The notes beneath the pieces were generated by a model. That model saw only the letters and a list, made by a program, of their open reading frames with translations. It had not been told where the DNA came from and ran no database searches. From Alcanivorax sp. (GTDB taxonomy: Bacteria; Pseudomonadota; Gammaproteobacteria; Pseudomonadales; Alcanivoracaceae): DNA of 64,000 nucleotides. The DNA lies in NCBI RefSeq assembly GCF_002733835.1, contig NZ_NVWY01000001.1:124001-188000 (forward strand). The letters are read 5' to 3'. Within the stretch, counting starts at the first letter, position 1. Each line of letters opens with the position of its first letter. The position numbers were made by a program, and so were the translations under genes. Below, piece by piece: positions 62,243 to 64,000 of this stretch.

Positions 62243-63118
62243 GTGTCCGAAACACTCAACCTTCTCTTTTCCAGCCCGACCCTTTTGGTCGGGCTTTGTG
62301 TTGTTATGGGGCTGCTGGTAGGCAGTTTTTTGAATGTTGTCATTCATCGTTTGCCGTTGATGATGGAGCGGAGCTGGAAGCAGGAAGCCCGCGAGATCCT
62401 GGAGCTGCCAGCGGAAGACAGTGGCGGCATTTTCAACCTGGTGACACCGCGCTCGCGCTGCCCGAAATGCAGCCATGCGATCAGTTGGTATGAAAACATC
62501 CCCGTGTTTAGCTGGCTGGCCCTGCGCGGCAAGTGCAGGGGCTGCAAAACCCCGATCAGCAAGCGCTACCCCATTATCGAACTTGTCAGCGGTGTGCTCG
62601 CCGGGCTGTGTGCCTGGCACTTTGGTTACGGCCCTTGGCTGGTGTTTACCCTTTTTGCCACCTGGGTATTGCTGGCCGCCGCCATGATTGACGCAGACAC
62701 CACCCTGCTGCCGGATAGCCTGAACTACTGGTTGCTTTGGGCAGGCTTGTTGGCGGCCGTTATGGGCGTATCGCCGGTTTCATTGAGCGATGCGGTAATC
62801 GGCGCCATGGCCGGGTATCTTTCGCTTTGGAGTGTGTACTGGCTGTTCAAGCTGATCACCGGGAAAGAAGGCATGGGCTACGGCGATTTCAAGCTGCTGG
62901 CCGCGCTGGGAGCCTGGGTCGGCTGGCAATACCTGCCCGTGATTATTCTGCTGTCATCAGTGGTCGGGCTGGTCTTCGCTATCGCCATGATGATGTTCAG
63001 CGGCGAAAAACGCACGCAAATCCCTTTCGGTCCCTATCTGGCCACCGCCGGGTGGATTGCCCTGCTCTGGGGCGATACTATCGTCAGCTCGTATCTGGGG
63101 ATGTTTAAGGTCGGTTGA
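62243..63118 (+). CDS. pilD: Prepilin peptidase / N-methyltransferase
   Basis: PilD cleaves the prepilin leader and methylates the new N-terminal Phe. The GTG at 62243, one base after the pilC stop, starts 291 residues. The zinc-binding cytoplasmic loop has CPKC and CRGC 25 or so residues apart, and both catalytic Asp residues are present in MIDADTTLLPD and GYGDFKLLAALG. About eight transmembrane helices. It would also process type II secretion pseudopilins, which fits the presence of a rhombosortase. Confidence 0.96.
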   Translation: MSETLNLLFSSPTLLVGLCVVMGLLVGSFLNVVIHRLPLMMERSWKQEAREILELPAEDSGGIFNLVTPRSRCPKCSHAISWYENIPVFSWLALRGKCRGCKTPISKRYPIIELVSGVLAGLCAWHFGYGPWLVFTLFATWVLLAAAMIDADTTLLPDSLNYWLLWAGLLAAVMGVSPVSLSDAVIGAMAGYLSLWSVYWLFKLITGKEGMGYGDFKLLAALGAWVGWQYLPVIILLSSVVGLVFAIAMMMFSGEKRTQIPFGPYLATAGWIALLWGDTIVSSYLGMFKVG

Positions 63119-63127
63119 CCTGCCGCA

Positions 63128-63202
63128 CTGTAGAAGTCTGCTTGCAGGCGAACCGGGTTGGCAGATCAATGTCGTGGTTCGCTTGCAAGCAAGCTCCTAC
63201 AG
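63128..63202. repeat. GTAGGAGC REP hairpin (family 1, copy 3)
   Basis: The left arm CTGTAGAAGTCTGCTTGCAG and the right arm CTTGCAAGCAAGCTCCTACAG pair over 27 bases with three or so mismatches, around a loop of about 21. It separates pilD from coaE. Confidence 0.85.
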
Positions 63203-63233
63203 CGCTTTTTCATTCGGTAAGGAGTCAAATTCC

Positions 63234-63827
63234 ATGTTTGTTGTCGGTCTTACCGGTGGCATTGGTAGCGGCAAGACCGCTGCCACGGATTATCTTGCAC
63301 AACAGGGCATCACCATTGTGGATGCGGATCTTGCATCACGGGTGGTGGTTGAGCCCGGGCAACCCGCCTTACTCGCCATTGCCGAGCATTTTGGCCAGCA
63401 TGTCATCGCCGACGACGGCGCGCTGGATCGGCGGGCACTCCGCGAGATCGTGTTTGCTGACCCGGACGCACTAAAAACCCTCGAAGGTATTACCCACCCC
63501 GCCATAGGTGATGAACTGCGCCGGCAGATCGGGGCGAGCCAATCGCCCTATACAGTGCTGGTCTCCCCTCTTCTGCTGGAAACATCGCAAAAAGCCTTGG
63601 TCGATCGTATTCTGGTCATTGATGCCTCTGCAGAATTGCAGGTAGAGCGCACCATGGCACGAGATCAGGTGCCAGAAGCTCAGGTCACGGCGATCATGAA
63701 AGCACAGCTGGCGCGAACCAAGCGACTGGATCAGGCCGATGATGTAGTGGAAAATCACGGTTCTTTGGATGCGCTCCACGAGCAACTGAGAATGCTTCAT
63801 CGGCACTATCTGGCATTGGCAAAATGA
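63234..63827 (+). CDS. coaE: Dephospho-CoA kinase
   Basis: CoaE phosphorylates dephospho-CoA in the last step of coenzyme A synthesis. The ATG at 63234 has TAAGGAG upstream; the open frame extends 5' through the REP element and is not real. The 197-residue protein has the P-loop GLTGGIGSGKT (5-15), the VDADLASR segment, and the C-terminal NHGSLDALHEQL typical of the family. Its place after pilD is the same as in Pseudomonas. Confidence 0.96.
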   Translation: MFVVGLTGGIGSGKTAATDYLAQQGITIVDADLASRVVVEPGQPALLAIAEHFGQHVIADDGALDRRALREIVFADPDALKTLEGITHPAIGDELRRQIGASQSPYTVLVSPLLLETSQKALVDRILVIDASAELQVERTMARDQVPEAQVTAIMKAQLARTKRLDQADDVVENHGSLDALHEQLRMLHRHYLALAK

Positions 63828-63938
63828 ATGTCGGGTTACGCCGCTCCGCGGCTAACACGACCTACGGCAGTTCGCGTGCATACTCCTACAGCCATTTATT
63901 TCTGTAGGTCAGATTAGCCTAAAGGCGTAATCCGACAT
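63828..63938. repeat. Imperfect palindrome (family E) after coaE
   Basis: ATGTCGGGTTACGCC on the left pairs with GGCGTAATCCGACAT on the right, with inner words CGGCTAAC and GATTAGCC and CGACCTACG / TGTAGGTC continuing the stem. It looks like a REP-type element of 111 bp that starts immediately after the coaE stop. 63939-64000 shows nothing I can identify. Confidence 0.75.
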
Positions 63939-64000
63939 GAAACATTTGCCGCGAACAACAGGCTTGTTGCCAAAGCCTAACACCGCATAGACGATTCGCA

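Overview
The window is a chromosomal segment of a gammaproteobacterium, GC-rich (roughly 60%) with C-ending codon preference. Gene content and order resemble the Pseudomonas/Alcanivorax side of the class: the run ampE-ampD-DUF1631-(AGCS)-nadC-(glycan ligase)-pilA-pilB-pilC-pilD-coaE is the pseudomonad pilin locus with two extra genes, and a FabY-type initiating ketoacyl synthase, a Fur protein with only one Cys of the usual CxxC, a cryptic psi-like (HolD) gene before rimI, and a Baeyer-Villiger-type monooxygenase operon fit a marine hydrocarbon-degrading relative such as Alcanivorax. The genus is inference from gene content and was not checked by any search.

Layout. 1-5157: a cut lipoprotein gene, a DUF1289 gene, then a TetR-SDR-flavin monooxygenase-patatin operon that looks like a hydrophobic-substrate oxidation unit. 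5760-10298: an iron-responsive module (Fur-family regulator, divergent FecI sigma factor, FecR anti-sigma factor, TonB transducer) with a Fur-box-like sequence in the divergent promoter region. 10438-13630: tRNA-Leu, three uncharacterised envelope proteins and Fe superoxide dismutase. 13941-17289: acetyl-CoA acetyltransferase and FabY, both acting on acetyl-CoA and acyl chains. 17595-29010: a large DUF6351 lipoprotein, a phospholipase D family protein, a YjbR gene broken by a small mobile element, RF3, HolD-like/RimI and LeuA. 29036-35880: a DUF3592 protein with rhombosortase, groESL under a CIRCE operator, a HugZ-like protein, an SDR and an alkyltransferase-like protein. 35966-44968: an AmpG-like permease, a REC/degenerate-GGDEF protein, PanE, a TonB receptor translationally coupled to a PduO-type cobalamin adenosyltransferase, and a BaeSR-Spy envelope-stress unit. 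45121-49570: pyruvate dehydrogenase E2 and E1. 49889-63827: ampE, ampD, DUF1631, an Ala/Na+ symporter, nadC, a TfpO/PglL-like ligase, the type IV pilus genes pilABCD, and coaE.

Intergenic space is unusually rich in small palindromic elements. I see at least four kinds of MITE-like elements with terminal inverted repeats (one repeated inside this window in opposite orientation, one interrupting a gene), two families of GTAGGAG-type REP hairpins, and several degenerate short-word arrays. No transposase, CRISPR array, rRNA or prophage gene was seen. The most unusual items are the cloverleaf-like mobile elements at 22598-22862 and 51317-51596, the reshuffled conserved stretch near the end of nadC with a codon-usage change next to the variable pilin region, and the pairing of a pilin ending in Cys-Arg-Gly-Thr with an O-antigen-ligase-type gene.
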